Shown: positions 22,401 to 35,611, numbered from the stretch's first letter. The stretch is 64,000 nt of DNA from Mycteria americana (GCF_035582795.1 NC_134370.1:50393501-50457500); one strand, 5' to 3'. Made by a program: numbers and translations. Notes: generated by a model not told the origin, from the sequence alone.

Positions 22401-25400
22401 TTTGGAGGTCAAAGGGGAAGAAGGTTACATCAATAGTACAAGAACTTTTGTAGTTTGCTGGTGGAGTCCAAGCAATGGTGCCATCATATTTTACCACGGT
22501 TTTTGTAGATGTCCCCTCAAAACGTCCATCTGCACTGAAAAGAAAAGAGATATATGCATGCAATTACAATGGGGGGGGGGGGAGGCATGGGTGTGTGTTT
22601 TTTAAATAAGAAAATATGGGTTTTGTTGTCATTTCAGCTGTTTATCCCTTCTCCTCCTTCATAGCCAAAATTTTGTATTGTGTTCATAGTCAACTTTTTT
22701 TTTTTTTTTTTAATCTGAATCTCACACAGGTAAACAGCTTTGGAAGAGTGAAGAATATTTTCAAGTCATGAAAAGATCTGTGCAACTTTTTCTGGTCCCA
22801 AGGACTTATGAAAGGATTGTAAAAATCCTGACCTTTAACAGCATGACCAAACTCTAGTGTTTCTATTGGTAATACAGCATAAATACTTTTCAGTTTGGCC
22901 AAATCATAATTATTGAAGAAAAAAAGTCACAAAACAGGTAAAATAATACTTGTGTGCCACCTCCAAACTTGAATTTAGAATCACTGCAACAGCCTTTTTT
23001 CCTGACTCAACAAGTCAGGAAATGTAAAAGCATTGTATATGCACCTGAGTTGAGCAGAAAGGTTAATTCAAAAGTTATTGCTTCTGAGATCTGTTAATTC
23101 TCAAAAAACCCCAAACAACAACAAAACCCCCTTACAGTTGAGTGTACTTCATTTTAAATCCATGCTGAATATGACTTACAACAGCATGAATTAGTTGCTT
23201 CCCTCCCATCACTCTACAATATTAGATTGTACCCAGCACTGTGCAAGACATTGTTTTCTAATTAATAAAAGAGTTTACACGAAGAAGTGGAAATAAACTT
23301 TTCAAAGAGACTAGAAATTCCATACAGAAGCAAAGCAAAACATTTAAGCATTTAACATGGCAACAAAATCCATTTGCATTCAGCAGCAAATTCTTCCACA
23401 TGTTCTTAGCTCTACTAAATGTACACACATACCTATCCAATGAGCCTCCTAAAAGCAGCTTGGACAGTAAAGTTAGAAAGTAAATTTATTTTATATGAAA
23501 AGATTAAAATCTTACTTGTCATACAACACAATATCTGGAATCCAAATAGAATCTGATGGGACACGAATAGATGTTATTCCAGCATAGTCTTCAGGATTCC
23601 ACCTTAATTTTACATCTATCCATTCCTGTGGATATGCGAGATGTAAAAAACATTATTATTGTGAAGTTGATTTAAGCAGGGCAAGACTGGATGAAAATAG
23701 ATAAAAATGTAATTTAAAAAAAAAAAAAAAAACAGGAAAAAACCCAAAGGAATTAGCCCCCCCCAAAATAATGTAGTAAGCTAGTAAGTATAATCAGGGT
23801 CTGCAAACATTCTTCTAAGTAAATCAAGAATGATTTGTGAGCAGCATTTCCCAAGTTAATAGTAGCCATTAAGTTTAGCATTGGACTCTGATTATTATAA
23901 AGCTTGAGGCTTTTTCCTGCCCCTAAACAAATATTCTCAAGAGGAAAAAGTAGGTCTTTATAGCACGCATATACATGAAACTGAAATTCATCAGTGACAT
24001 TTATCCAATAATCTCAAATACCTCACAAGAGAAAGATCTTAAAACCATTATACAAAAGACTACACAAACCCATACTTTTCTTAATATAGTTTTTGAAAGA
24101 AAACTTATGTACTGAAGTAGTAACTTTTATGGTTGGATACATGCACCTTGGTATATTAAATGGCTGTGTAATGCCATATCAGATTTCTTTTAATAAGGTG
24201 AATTTTAAAAATTTACCTTTTTTTGTTTGTTTTTGTTTTTTAAGAGTTTTATAACAATTAATCCTTTAAAGCATTTCCAGAGGCATTTTTAAAAGATATT
24301 ATGTAAACTAAAAATTCATGCAACAACTAAGTTTTTTTTAATATACAATTAATTAGAAAAGTTTCTTCCAACTTTTGACTTGCAGTTACGAAGCTTCAGA
24401 GTTTGTCATCGATATTTTACATACCTGTTTCAACCAGACATTTGTTGTCATCAATTGATTTTTCTCATCCTGTAAAAATAAAGCATATTTTATGAAAAAA
24501 AATCTGCACAGTACATTCATAATAACTTTTAGTTCATAGAGTCTGCAATTTAAAATACAAAATACACTTCTAAAAGCATTCCAGTCACTGATAAGTACGT
24601 TTATATGAGAACTTTTTAAACATACAATTATTACCTTTGATTATCTAACTGTTAAAAGTGATATTTTTCCCCTTCTGTGTCTCTTTCCTCCCTTCTATTT
24701 TTTATTTGACTGTATTCTATGCAGTCTTACTGTTTTTCTATGGAAACATAAAGGAACAGCCAACATGCAGAAGAAAAACTCCTCTTATAGCTATAAAGAG
24801 CGAATTCAATTTGAAAAGAATATTCTGAAGTGAATAAGTATCAGGGGAAAAAAAAAAATCTGGTTGATATCTTTTACATCACAGGTAATGCCAAGAGATA
24901 ATCTTCATTACTATGGAAGTGACATATTTGAAGGCTTAGAGGGGTTTTTTGCTGCTTGGGCTGGGGCGGGGGGGGGGGGCAAGGAAGAGCATTATTTGCA
25001 ATTGTTCCTGAATTTTACAGAAATGAGAGTGATAAAGTGATTAAAAAAAATACGTGGGTTTTCCCATTGAATAAAATTAAAACACAATTCTCTAGGATTA
25101 AGAATTTCACTTTGTTTTTTGCCGAAAACGCCACTAAACATAAGAGCCATTTGTCTTCTCAACCTCTTTGCAACCACTTCTTCATGCCCCCAACTACAAT
25201 GCATTTTTTATTACAGTTATAATAATTTTAGAGGTTTAATCTATGGTTTAAGCTAGTTTAACTTAAGTTAAACTAAAGTTAAGTTAGTTTAACTTAAGTT
25301 AAACTAAACTTAAGTTAAGTTTAGTTTAAGCTAAAATACGGACAATTATTTCATATGACATTATGTTCCAGAATTTTAAGAATCAGGGAAAAAAAAAAAT

Positions 25401-28400
25401 AAACAAACTTATTTACTACACATACCACATCTACTAGCTGAGAGATTGCAAGGCCAAACTTGATTTTTATTGTGTCATTCAAACGTTCCACTGGACGAAC
25501 CCATCTTTGATAGTCTTCAAATAAATGTTTAAACAAACGATCTTCACTTTTAGCAATAAAAGAAGGTTCAGATATACCTATATAAAAAAAGTAATTTATT
25601 AACATGGATTTAAATAAACAGTGTACATCTGCATTCCTGTGTCCAAAGAGCTACAGCTATGTTTATGCGGAGTTAAATTTCTCATCTTATCCCCTTTTCT
25701 CTGGAAACACGGCCAAGGTCTTGGAAGAAGAATTTTATAAAATTACCTGGTTTTATTTGCATCTCCATACCACTATCACACTTTTAAAATCTATGACTCA
25801 AGAACATTAAGATAATTTTAGTAATAATAAAGGCAAAATACATCATTTACCTGGTGCCATGCAATTATGGAACCCCTCTAAAACTGAAAACTTATCTATG
25901 ATGGACTGAAGTTCTATCATTCTAGAACAAGGTGGTACTTTTTAAAAACCTACATCCACACTATACAGGTTTCCAGTATATTGCATAACTTGTGCTCCCG
26001 TTTGAAACATCAGTCTCCTCATGTTTTATACGTTATTTCCTCTAATGTTTGATCACATCTATGATGTATAAACTTTGCGGTATTTGTAGAGCACTTTTTC
26101 CCCATACTGTTTTGTATCTTAAACACATGTGCCAATCTGTTTACCAGTCTACCCTCTACTTATTCTAATGTTATATTGACTGGAAGGTACCTTTCTAGTT
26201 AAGTAATAGTATACATTCAGTTCTTTTTTATAGTTCTCAAGGCATCATTTCAATGCCTGGAGACTGACTGATGACCTGGAACAGCCAAAAATCTTTGTAT
26301 AGCTTACAAAGAAATGGAAAATACATGTCTTCTTTTGTCTCCTGAGAGAATGGAATACATGGCAGAGCTTTAAAAAAAAAAAAAGTACTGTAGATGCAGA
26401 AACTGCAGGCAGAGAGTGGCCTGGACTTTAAAAGAGATATGCAAGTTGTCCTAAAGCACATCATCAAGCAACCACTGTCCTTTATCTTTGGGAATCCACA
26501 AAAAATGAGTTTTTTACCAATGTGGTCTCACTGAAGTGTATCAGTAGAAACCCTGCTACTCAAAAAAAGGCAAAGTTTAAGGTTGTCCATTATGAGAACC
26601 CATGCAAAAAAATTATATACCCTAAATAACAAGAGAAGGACAAACATAGGGAAGATACAGAGAGAGGGTAGGAAAAAAGGCAAGATCAGTGTCTAGCTAA
26701 GTAACTCAAGTAAGAACAGCTTTCAAAGGCAGTATGAAAGACCTGAAGAAGGCCACCGCCTCAAGAAGCAGCACAGGCTACACACATCACTTTGAAGGGA
26801 ATGGCTCCAAAAGGGTCTCCAATTCCCAGACAGAAGTCAGAGCAACCACCAGAAGTCATGAACGTATGCTCTAGACAAAGATTTTTACTACTCACCGATG
26901 AGACTTAAACTGACTGAAACTACTGCCGAAAAAAGACCTAACAATTATTATAGTCAGTTTAAGGGACAGAGTAAACCAAAGAAAGATGTTCACAACCATC
27001 TCTTTTTAATGCAGATTTAAAATATTATACCATTACATAAATGTATGGCATGACCTCTCTAGAAATGATGGGCTCAGTAAGAGCATCCATCTAAAAAAAG
27101 ATATATCAGAAACAGAAAAGCACCAGAGAATGTCATAAACAGATTAAAACCACAGACAGTCATCCATACAAGGAGAGATTTAAAAGATTAACATTATTTT
27201 GTTTGGAGAGGAGGTGAGTTTAGTGAACGTAACAGAAGTAGATAAGGTAGTGAATGACACATGCAAAAAAAACACTGATGGTATTTAACCTTTCCCATAA
27301 GAGAAGGTAAAGGAAACAAAAGCATCAATTAAAGGCAGTACAAACAATTTCTATTTGAAGTTCATTACTATCAACATTCGGTAAATCAGAGATTATTAGA
27401 CATTGAAGAGGACTAAAATTTTAGAATTGCCTAGGATTACTAAATTGTCAGTTATGTCAGGTAGCATCATACTTGCATAGGGTTATCGGTTCTCATTTCA
27501 ACACAACTTGCAAAATCTACCTTAGAATTCAATCAACAGTTTGATGGCTTGCATTTGTTGCAGAGACTTGGCTAACACCATTTAAGCCATTTAGATGGAC
27601 CTAAGTTAGTTCTGTGTGACTGCAACCACTGCAGCCTACACAAATAAGATAGGCAACATAAGTTTTTAAGTTTCCTCCCATTCACCAAAGTGCTCTCGTG
27701 ACAGCAGCGGCTTTCTGCTGTGCTGCAAAAGGCCGCATTTACAGATCCTTTGGACAAAACACCCAAAGCATTGCAGAGCCCAACCACAAGATAATTCCCT
27801 GCCTTCTGCACTGCAGGTTTGGGGCAGTCCAGTAGAACTATTATTATGAATACTAACTGGATTTTCTCTGAAATTTTATAGTAGGAGCAAAAGCAGAATG
27901 TAGCTTAAGCAATAGGATCAGCAAAGTGGGAGCAGTAGAACTCCTCTTCCCTCCAAATCTTACCATACGCTAACATGCTGCTGTATGGTTCTTGCTGCAG
28001 GCCAAATCAGCATTTGGGTTTTAAGACAGTTCACCCTTCTGTTTCAAGATACAAATCTATCTGTTTACAATTGTATTTCATTCATTCGCAAACACTTAGC
28101 AACCTATTGTTCTTCAAGATGTATTATTTGTACATGCTCTACAATTTAATATATTTCCGTTTCAAGGTTATTGACATGTGGGTTGTGTAATAGCTAAGAA
28201 CTGATGGGCAACTTGTGTTGTACCACTGAGCATACCTCAGGTGGATACATGAAAACACACAGGACATAAGAATTGCTGCCAAAAAGGATCCAGCAACAGA
28301 ATGTTACACACACAAAGTTACCTTCACAGCAATTAAGTTAAAATATTTTTTTTTATTGATACCTTAGGTTTAGTGTTTCCTCATTAGCCAAGGAATTTTT

Positions 28401-31400
28401 CTTATTTGTAACTGTACACAGATTTGCCAAGTCCTGCTTTTTACAGGCATCCAAAAGAATGCTTCCTGAAGACACAACTTAATTTCTCTATTTCTATACT
28501 CTTATTTCCTGAATTATGAATGGTTTTGTGTATATTTCAGCCTAACGTTTCATAAATACTTGATTTTTGTATTAGCATTAATTACATTTCCCTTTTATAG
28601 TTACAACTCTCAACTGAATTTTTTGTACAATTTGAGAATGACTATGCAGCTGGGTATGCTCTCTCCAGTAATTGACCTTGAAGCAATGCAGAAGCAAAGT
28701 TGCACTTTCACCATTTCTGTGTTCCTGTAAGATGACCTCCTGTACGGCAATACAGCATCTTCAGGGTACATGCTGTTTCCAGATTGAGCTTCTTTTAAAA
28801 CACAGTATCTTCTCTGCTATACTAAATGGGGACACGCTCCTTTATCACTTTTACATACTTACAGAATTTTTTTCAAGCATTTTATGCTCAGACCTACAGT
28901 ATACTCACTGATTTATTAAGATGACCATATTTATTAACAATATAGTTTAACTAATTTTTTTCTTTTTTTTTTTTCTATCACAGAAATATCCACACTTTTT
29001 CATATTTCCAGTTTATTCTGTTTATTAATAAGCTGGGGCATACTGGTCTATAAAGGGCAGCTTATGCAAAGGAGAACTCCATGACGAAGCTGGAGATGGT
29101 AACAATATATTAAGAGTCAGCAAAAATAAAATAAATAACCACCCCTACCTTTCCATATTTTATTTAATAGGGTCACACAGCTCAGTTGTTACACAGACTG
29201 CATGTGTTTAATTTCTCTTTTCTGTGTGTCTGTATGCTTTTAAGATTATAATAAAGGGTGTAATTCTTAGTTACTTATTGGTGTTAACACCAATAAGAAA
29301 AAATGTGAAGAACTGGTGGCAAGCAGAAAAAAGTTACAGAAGAGAGGAAAAGAGGTAAAATACATTTAGTGGCTTGAGGTAGCAGACTGGCTATGCTGGT
29401 TGGAGAAAAGCAAAAAGAGGTTAAAACCTACAACTAGCAAGATTAGCAAATAAACAACCTAGAGTACAAGTCTCATACTAAATCAGATGGTAAGAGATTA
29501 TGGAAGCACTCACCCCTGCTACTAGCTCACTGTACTAAAAAAACTTACAAGATTTGAAGGGCAATTCTAAACATGCCTGTATTTGTGTGGATTTATTTTT
29601 GTTGAGGTCAGGTAACTTCTGCAGTCTAAATCAAAGGTAGGCTTTCTAGATTGTTCAGTGATAAATCCCAATAACAATGTTTACTTTATAATTTACACCT
29701 GAAACTCTTCTATGCTCACTTCCTCTCAGTGTGATTCCATGTTCAGCAAAAAAACCTAAACCACATGAGAAAATGCTGGATGGCCAAAATTTGAATTCTG
29801 CAAAAAGAAAACAAACATTTATGCACAAAGCAGACTAATGATTCAATTTTTTTAAACTGTGAAGTAGTTAGAGCACACTTTTGACAAAATGGTAAGTAGA
29901 AATTCTAATTAAACACTTGACCTCTGAAACAATTGTATTTAAAAATTCAGTCCTACCATTCCCCCCCTAAATATTTAACAAACTTCTTTAATAAAGTACT
30001 TTGGAAGAGCTATTTAGAAAAGAAGAGGAAGCATTACATGGGTCTTGGATGCATGAATAGCATGACAAAACATGTACATGGCTATACATTCTCAAGTCAA
30101 AATTTCACTAGTGCTGCTAATGGCAGACTTTTTAAATGCTTCAGATAAATTACAAAAATGTTATTCTTTTGTAAAATCTGTCTTTTTACATTGTTTGTTA
30201 CTGTATCATTATGGGATGAAATTTCTCAGCATCTTAATATGATTTAGCAGCAGTATTCTTTTTATAAGAATTACTGGCAAAATATTTAGTTACAGCTATA
30301 CCTCATACCTTTTCATAAATTTTTGTTTGTTTTTAAACAAGAGAACATCACAGTCCATGTTTCTCCAAAGAATAAACTTTTTTTGAACTCTATATTCCTC
30401 AGCACTTCCTTAGATAAAGTGTCTAAGAACCACATTGGGATTGCAGGTATAACACTGGTCCTTATACTTTAAACAATGTAGTTCAAAGCATTTCTTAATT
30501 GATATAATTGGGTGTTAATGATTTCAGGTTTTCTTTGGATTGCTACTTGGTGCATTTTCAAAAGAGGTCCATGGGAGAAGGGAAAGTGTCACTTTTTAGA
30601 AGCCTAATGTAAAGATGTAGATTCAGAAGTAATATATATTACTAATGCAGATTTATAATCATATACCACTATAACGAAAAACACCACTACTAAGGACAAT
30701 AAACATGGCAAAATATCCATACTTTGTAGTTAACATTAGATTCTTTAATGGTGTGCTATCATAACATATAGACTGTTATCCACAAATCTAACTATTACAA
30801 ACTACAATACTACTAGTTTGTCTACAAACCAGGAAGGTGAATGAATATATATAGTACACCTGCCTTTGGTACCCTACTATTTTTTATGAAGATAATACTG
30901 TGATTTTTTTTAAGTAATAAATTTTACATAATTTATAACAAAGGAAGCACTATGAAGTCTAGAAGCACAATGGTAACTGTTTAAATCTCACTCTAAAAAT
31001 TGTTCAGTGGTCATTTTGAAAGAAAAAGGAAAAGTTATCCATCTTTCCTACAAACTAACTTATTCTAGTGAGCATCAGTGCTTTTTGTCCTTTAAGTTTA
31101 CCCAAACAAATCTAGTCACATCACAATATTTTGGTAGCTGGTAACAATTCTAACTGCAAGGCATATATATATTGCAGCAGACAGGCAAAAGTAGAACAAG
31201 ATCATGTTCAATATTAACTACACAGATCTCTCTCTGCCTAAGCCTCCCTTTACATTTTTAAGAATCTCCCACCACTACTTCATTAAGCAGAAAAGATATG
31301 TGATATATTAAATGACATATAAAATTGAAGTTTTCTTTCTGTACTGATTCCCCCCTCCCTTTAAAAGGATCGCGAGTCATACTTTCTGTATGGTCTTCAA

Positions 31401-34400
31401 TTGTTTTGCCTACTTTTCCTTCTATGCTTTAGGAATTGCCAAGAATCCAGTCACTAACAGTTAACAGTAAGCATTTAGAAAGATCAAAATCATCTTTACT
31501 AGAACGTCTGTAAGTCAAAGCAGGATTACTAACTCTATTCAATTTACTGAACAAAAGTCAGAAAAGCCAGCTATTACATTCTGTACTTCCTACAAGTAAC
31601 TTTTTCTCCCCTGTTTAAAAAATAAAGCCAAAGCCCATCACTACCCCTACAAGCATGGAAAAGGTGGCTATTCTTGACCATTTCTTGTTGGTGTTTTTTT
31701 TTGCAAATTTGTTTTGTTTTCTTTTGTTCAGAGGTTGTCTTGCGATTTCAAAGGTTGACAGTACAGAAGTGACAGCCTTATATTTCTATCACTGTATATT
31801 AATACATGCCTGGCAGCTGCTAGCTGCTGCAGGAACTTTTATGATTTTCTGTTTACTCTGGGACTTTCAAGTTATTGGGAGGATTTCTGCCTTCTCTCTT
31901 ACCTAGCACATCAATCTCCTGCCAACCAGTAGCAAAATAAAATGACATATTGTGGACATGAAACTATCAAGGATTTTGAACTGCAATATTGCTTACCAAT
32001 ATGAACAGAGGTACAAGAGCTGCACATCGAAAGCACGGAAGATGTTTCTTACATTCAACTCAAATTCAAAAGATTAAAGTTTCCCCCTTGATAACTGGAA
32101 AGTAGAATTCAACTATCCCCCAATAGCATCAAGGGATAATTACGACCCATATTAATGAATGCATTTACAAGTTTGATTAATAGCAGCATAATATACTGCT
32201 GTATAGTTTGTAACTACAAGAAATAGATATGATCATCTACGGATTGACGGACAGTCTTTATATTAAGAGCTAACTGGAGCACTAACTATTCCTTTCTGAA
32301 TACCTGTGCTATGGATTCTATGGTAAATACACACAACATGCCAAACGGCTTCCTGAACTCTATAGTGAAGCTATTGCCAGCAGTAGTCTTCTGATTAACA
32401 GCCACCTACAGTGCTAACGTTACAGGTCTGTGGCGTGGCACAGAATTTCCTTGTGAGTTCATTGACACTAATATTCTCCACTCAGCTTTCAGCAGACAGA
32501 AGAACTGTGATCTGTCTCCCTGCCCAACAGCTAGGGCACATGAAAAGGCTGCCTCAGGGTAAAAATTCTGGTCACTCTGAAGCCAGGGGGCCTTTTTCTG
32601 TAACAGATCCAGGATTTTGTCATCTCTCTTTATACCATTTCTAACCATTGCATCATTTGCACTGACTGTTGACCTGTCAGTAAGGACTGAAGATGGACTG
32701 TGAAGACAGCACTGAGGAATGATGAATGCAAGCAGCAAAAAGCATGTATACAAGTGCAGATAGTGCAAGGAGTAAAAGGAAGAACGAGTACGTAGAATCT
32801 TAGAAGTAGAACCATTTATTCATATAGATTTAGAGGGTATGCATCATGGAAGTAAACACAAATCCACAATTTATGTAAATAAGACCTTTATGCAAATAAG
32901 ACACAGGCCTTGAGCTTCTCATAAGTTGTCAGTGCAGCCTTGGGTGCTGCAGAAGTTGCGCACCGGGTGTTACCTTCTGCCACAGTAGCATTTTGCTCCT
33001 GCAGCTCAATTCCAGCCTTGGATACACTGGAACATACAATCCTACAGCTCACAGAAATCAGATACTCTGCTCAAAAACAGACGCAGAGTAGGAGTTTTCA
33101 GAACATATACTATCATACAAAAATCAGGTTTTACCATTCTGAAAAGTGGGAAACTATGCAAGTACTACAAGTTCCGCAGTTCCTTCTACAAATCAACACA
33201 GACATTTCTTCACAAATGAATGCTCACATTTTTCTTCCTAAGGATCTCTAAAGAAAGCACACAATATTTTAAGAGAAAAAGCACACAATATTTTAAGAGA
33301 AAAAGCACACAATATTTTAAGAGAAAAAGCACACAATATTTTAAGAGAAAAAGCACAAGAAACCCATGCAAGCAGGAAGGTTTGCAGCTTCCTGTTGGGC
33401 AGGGAGAAAGATCCGATCTGTTAAACTGAATGGAAAACGTTTGGGCGTATGAACTCCCCAAGGAAACACTATCACAGGTCTGCAGCATGGCACAGCAGTG
33501 CTATAGGTGGTTGTTAATCTCGATTCAGTTTGTGCATTTAAGTCTCACCTGTCAGTTTAATATTCAGAGCAAGGAACAAAACTTATAATTTGATTGTATT
33601 TTAAATCAGCATGTATTTTGTCTTGTCAAATCAGAGTTATCCAGGATAAAGGGTTAGTTCACCTCCAGACTACTAGCTAAAGGAAACACCAAATTCATTT
33701 TCAAGCACTCTTAAAGTATCATAAAAACAAAGTCACATCCATAATTCACTTCTACTCATTAAAATGACTACTGTACCACATGCAAAGCAATACCTCTAAA
33801 ATACTTCTAACTGTATGTACATGATACACTGATTTAGGTTGTCATTTCCATGTGCCCTATATTTTAATAATAGGTAGCTATGTTTTTCATCTTCTTAATA
33901 GTAAATTTCATTTTATTTTAGAGAAAACAAATTGTGAAAATAAAATTTTATCCTTGCTATACATGATCAGTTATCAATGAAGTCAAAACTGCGCCAAAAG
34001 GCAAAATTTGGCTTAACCTGACTGCAAGTAATTCCATATAGTCATATACACTATATAATATAACATAATAATTTCACATAGTAATATCTTCGGCCATGAA
34101 GAAAAACACTACTTTTCCAAATACCGAGACCAAGAACAGTCTTTTAAATCACATTTAGCAATAACAGACTGAGTTTTTGTATGTTCAATTAAAACCAAGA
34201 CGTCAATACAATTTACTTTCCTTAAAACATACTTACGACCATTTTTTCAATTTTGAACTAGTATTAAAAAAAGTCAATTTTATTTTTCATTAATTTCCCT
34301 TCTGCTCGTAAATATTGCAGTTATGACTTCCAAGATGTTTTGCAAAACTCTTAGCAATGTATCCACAAATAATGTAAAAGCAATGTTTTGAAATAACTAT

Positions 34401-35611
34401 TTCTAAATAATTCTTTGAAAGAGCATTGATTTTGCTCTTTTAATCTTTCTGTAATTTTATAAACACTTTAGCTTCAGATGCTATTTTACATCCTTCAGCT
34501 CTGAAAGTTACATCCTGATTGAATTATGAGACTGACTCTTTTGAAGTCAAAGAAATAATGCATAACCAAACTAGAAAGAATTTTCTTATAAATTCTTAAG
34601 AGGGACATTTTTATGTGCAGCCAGATCCATATGCGATATTGCAATTATTAGAATACATTCTGTAAGTTTACCTCCATACCAGCTGCAAATGCAAAGCGCA
34701 TTCACCACAAATCTACAATTGTACCTCGTCTGAGTAAGTGAACGGAGCAAAAATTGAAAGCTATGACACTTCAAAGAGTTATATATTCATTTTAAAAGCG
34801 TTAACAACTGCATAATGAAATGTGTGGTAGTCAAGAATGATGTGCACCTGAAAAGTCGTAGTTTGGCAAAGGCGTTTTTCCCCTCTTCTGTGAAAGGGGC
34901 AGCTCCGGTGAGCCCGTTTGACCACGGTCTCTGTAGGTCACATTCATTTTTTTAAAAACTAGCCGAAGTCCAGCAATCCCTACCTCAGCACTCCTCAGCG
35001 ACCGCCAGAACCCCACTTAACCTTGAAATCAGCCTTATTTTAGCCTCGTCTTGGCAAAAGTTGATGGCGTGGAAAACGAAGCGTGATGAAACAACCCTGG
35101 CAGCATTTCCCCCCACACGCAAAAACCTGCCTCATTTTTCCACGCGAAACACGCTCTCCTGCCCGCGCTCCCGCCACTCCCAGCTGCCCGCCGGAACCGG
35201 GCTACAGATGGAGGACCGGAATAGCCAGGGGAGGCAGCGGCGGCCCGGCAGACCCCCGGGCTCCGGTACAACCTCCCCCTATCCCTCGCGGCAAGCTAGC
35301 CCCGCACAACGGCAGGTTTCCACGAAAGCCGGGGTTCAAGAGGGCTCGTAACTCCCAGCTGACCCTGCCCTCTACTCCGACACCCTCCCAGCTTCTCGCT
35401 GACGCGCCTGCCTGCCACCCACCCCTCCCCAATGGCCCCAGGAGGGCGCCCCACTGGCCCTCGCCCACACGGGGCCACCCCGCGGCGCCTTACCCGCATA
35501 AGGGGCGCGGGCGGCGGGGCCGGTGCCAGGCTGGCCGAGAAAGGGCGCGAAGAGGCAGGTGAGGAGGAGCAGGGGGCGGCCGCAGCGCAGCCAGGCTCCG
35601 AGCTCGGCCAT
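19443..35611 (-). CDS. CHRNA5: Neuronal nicotinic acetylcholine receptor subunit alpha-5, complete
   Basis: Six coding exons, in transcript order: 35494-35611, 25426-25577, 24425-24469, 23516-23625, 21703-22534 and 19443-19604. They give 1419 nt or 472 residues (human 468). Phases agree at every GT-AG junction. The start ATG (35609-35611, context GCCATGG) opens a signal peptide, [13 protein letters not shown]. The Cys-loop is C174 to C188, the loop C cysteines are C238-C239 (DGCCWYP), and M1-M3 are in exon 5. The conserved pre-M4 helix [13 protein letters not shown] and M4 follow, and the protein ends GTTNA. Alpha5 is an accessory subunit that joins alpha3-beta4 and alpha4-beta2 receptors and raises calcium permeability. 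Intron 1 is 9.9 kb. The gene converges with CHRNA3. The exon 5 donor, GTGGGT, is weaker than the others. Confidence 0.98.
19981..20102 (-). repeat. CA/A-rich low-complexity tract in CHRNA5 intron 5
   Basis: About 120 bases of the + strand contain almost no T and very little G, mostly CAAA and CCA units. In the CHRNA5 pre-mRNA this reads as a G/U-rich (UUUG)n-like stretch about 0.4 kb before the last exon. The apparent Lys/Asn/Pro/Thr-rich frame across it is not a gene. Confidence 0.85.
21106..21146 (-). mobile_element. Possible old CR1 3'-end remnant
   Basis: The + strand segment GGCTAGAAGAGAAC and then AAGTCATCTAGTCCATG resembles the complement of the CR1 3' tail (GGTTGGAAGGGACC and then GGTCATCTAGTCCAACC), with several differences. 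It lies in CHRNA5 intron 5. Similarity was judged by eye only. Confidence 0.4.
22571..22582 (-). repeat. G12 run (C12 in CHRNA5 pre-mRNA) before exon 5
   Basis: Twelve G bases on the + strand form a C12 run 37-48 bases upstream of the CHRNA5 exon 5 acceptor. A separate normal pyrimidine tract (CTCTTTTCTTTTCAG) sits at the acceptor itself. Confidence 0.9.
25254..25307. repeat. Cluster of perfect palindromes in CHRNA5 intron 2
   Basis: The 20-base perfect palindrome AGTTTAACTTAAGTTAAACT occurs twice (25255-25274 and 25286-25305). One flanking base pair extends the first to 22 bases, and two extend the second to 24 (25284-25307). Related TTAAGTT and TTTAAGCT motifs continue to 25332. The cluster lies about 120 bases after the exon 2 donor and could fold as strong hairpins in the pre-mRNA or extrude as cruciforms in DNA. 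Confidence 0.9.
27171..27345 (+). mobile_element. Probable degraded CR1/L3-type LINE remnant
   Basis: Phrases in order match the 3' coding end of old reptile CR1-like LINEs as I remember them: AAGGAGAGATTTAAAAGATT, then TTTGGAGAGGAGG, then AGATAAGGTAGTGAATGACAC, then TTTAACCTTTCCCATAAGAG, then TCAATTAAAGGCAG. The copy is heavily diverged and non-coding, so it should be much older than the CR1 piece at 12.95 kb. The boundaries are approximate. Confidence 0.5.
29274..29297. repeat. 24-base perfect palindrome
   Basis: Each half is CTTATTGGTGTT or its exact complement, centred on GTTAAC. Each arm contains a CCAAT-box core (ATTGG and CCAAT). It lies in CHRNA5 intron 1. Confidence 0.9.
32442..33466. 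repeat. Inverted pair of related segments, family unknown
   Basis: The + strand at 32442-32532 and the - strand at 33466-33377 align with gaps. Both contain TTTCCTTG, then GAGTTCAT, then a CATTCAG/CACTCAG stretch, then GATCT, then TCTCCCTGCCCAACAG. A 21-base motif starting CAGGTCTG and ending TGGCACAG adjoins each copy (32424-32444 and about 33474-33494), but in direct orientation. The two copies are clearly related but diverged. I do not recognise the family. Confidence 0.65.
33257..33359 (+). repeat. 24-bp minisatellite, four copies plus a partial fifth
   Basis: Units start at 33257, 33281, 33305 and 33329, with a partial unit at 33353. Each reads GCACACAATATTTT followed by AAGAGAAAAA, and the copies are essentially identical. 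It lies in CHRNA5 intron 1, just outside the second inverted segment. The repeating open frames across it are artefacts. Confidence 0.95.

Larger units (their letters stand above)
25578..35493 (-). other. CHRNA5: CHRNA5 intron 1
   Basis: This 9.9-kb AT-rich intron is bounded by the exon 1 donor GTAAGG and the exon 2 acceptor TTATATAG. It contains a probable old LINE remnant (27171-27345), a 24-base perfect palindrome (29274-29297), a related pair of inverted segments (32442-32532 and 33377-33466) and a 24-bp minisatellite (33257-33359). No other gene was recognised; all open frames in it are short and have no family resemblance that I can see. Confidence 0.75.

Noticed and set aside
33210-33488. 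Open frames with a repeating LLKYCVLF-like or STQYFKRK-like peptide
   Set aside because: The peptide periodicity is the 24-bp minisatellite read in frame (24 is divisible by three); it is intronic and not a protein repeat gene.
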